From Epithemia pelagica (taxonomy: Eukaryota > Bacillariophyta > Bacillariophyceae > Surirellales > Surirellaceae), in assembly GCA_946965045.2 (NCBI GenBank), contig OX337230.1:1798001-1862000 (forward strand): 64,000 nucleotides of DNA, read 5' to 3'. Of this stretch, positions 63,586 to 64,000 are shown one piece after another; the stretch's first letter is position 1, and each line of letters begins with the position of its first letter. Both the position numbers and the translations under genes were made by a program. The notes below the pieces were generated by a model. It saw only the letters and a list, made by a program, of their open reading frames with translations, had not been told where the DNA came from and ran no database searches.

Positions 63586-64000
63586 ATGCCCCGTGTCAAC
63601 GATGCTTGTCCGCGATACAAAGCCAAGAGTGTTCAAAAGCTAGATGACAATGCATTTCTTGTTGTAGCCACCTTGAAAAATGGCAAAATGATGAAAAGCA
63701 ACAAAAACATGATTATCCTAAGACACAACAAACGGGAGCTTACATTGATCAATCCCGTGCGACTTGACGATGAAGGCGAAGCTACTCTACAAAAGTTGGG
63801 AACGATTCAAAGACTTATCCGACTGGCACCTCGTCAGGGTGTGGAACATGACAAGTATTATCTAAGCAGGTTCCCGACGGTGAGAAGATGGGCACCTTCA
63901 CGCGGTACTGACGATGAACTACCTGTTCATCGAATATTGACAGAAGACGATGACGCCATTTTGCCGGCTTGTCACGTGTTCAGTTTTCAAGCCACAGCAC
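63586..64000 (+). CDS. Hypothetical protein, 3' truncated by the window edge
   Basis: The frame is open from an ATG at 63586 to the last base, 138 codons. The start is MPRVNDACPRYKAKSVQKLD. The segment FLVVATLKNGKMMKSNKNM, IILRHNKRELTLINPVRLDD and LGTIQRLIRLAPRQGVEHDK resembles the N-terminal half of a metallo-β-lactamase-like fold, as in DUF4336-type proteins: strand, LIxPV, then a helix and IxxxxxxxxxHDxY. The metal ligands would lie in or after the visible part, so this is a weak family suggestion. It could also be one exon of a longer gene. Confidence 0.55.
   Translation, partial: MPRVNDACPRYKAKSVQKLDDNAFLVVATLKNGKMMKSNKNMIILRHNKRELTLINPVRLDDEGEATLQKLGTIQRLIRLAPRQGVEHDKYYLSRFPTVRRWAPSRGTDDELPVHRILTEDDDAILPACHVFSFQATA

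Overview
The window looks like nuclear DNA of a diatom (pennate is my inference). Host genes carry short GT–AG introns (62–217 nt). There is a diatom-style heat-shock factor, a membrane cyclase–phosphodiesterase fusion and a Copia element of the CoDi type. No rRNA or tRNA gene was recognised. Roughly half to two thirds of the sequence is mobile DNA, lying in blocks between small islands of host genes.

Host islands. Positions 1–8000 hold the end of a carboxylesterase, an unrecognised two-exon gene, a small membrane protein and a five-exon CHASE–nucleotidyl cyclase–PDE gene. Positions 32050–36942 hold a nibrin (NBS1)-like gene divergent from mitochondrial succinate dehydrogenase flavoprotein (SDHA). 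Positions 39669–47404 hold a heat-shock factor, a tandemly duplicated protein phosphatase inhibitor-2-like gene, a MutS2-like ATPase and a frame-broken unknown gene. An unrecognised gene starts at 63586 and runs off the right edge.

Mobile blocks. (i) 8276–9641 is a non-coding element with about 48-bp inverted ends. (ii) 9721–19416 (minus strand) is an apparently intact tyrosine-recombinase retrotransposon of the DIRS/Ngaro/PAT kind, with split direct repeats A1–ORFs–B1–A2–B2. Its gag-like ORF1 and its RT/RNase H ORF2 share one frame, separated only by TGA-CGG. (iii) 20207–25275 is a 5.07-kb DNA transposon with 25-bp TIRs, a CAG target duplication, subterminal TGTATCGG arrays and four ORFs: a DDE transposase, a KOW-like small protein and two unrecognised proteins. 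(iv) 25577–30136 is a PIF/Harbinger-like transposon with a Myb/SANT-like partner gene; a 1.4-kb long-TIR element is nested near its right end. A second copy of that nested element sits alone at 37875–39285. (v) 30168–31204 is another TIR-bounded element with a perfect 19-bp hairpin. (vi) 48560–63010 (plus strand) is a second, decayed copy of the DIRS-like element. It has lost A2–B2 and is split by an internally deleted Copia-type element (56356–62107, 756-bp LTRs, TSD ATCTC).

Host functions represented are cyclic nucleotide signalling, double-strand break repair, respiration, stress transcription, PP1 control and DNA-mismatch-type ATPase activity. Nothing in the layout suggests they are co-regulated beyond divergent promoter pairs. 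The most notable material is the intact DIRS-like element with its candidate stop-codon readthrough site and the four-gene TIR transposon.
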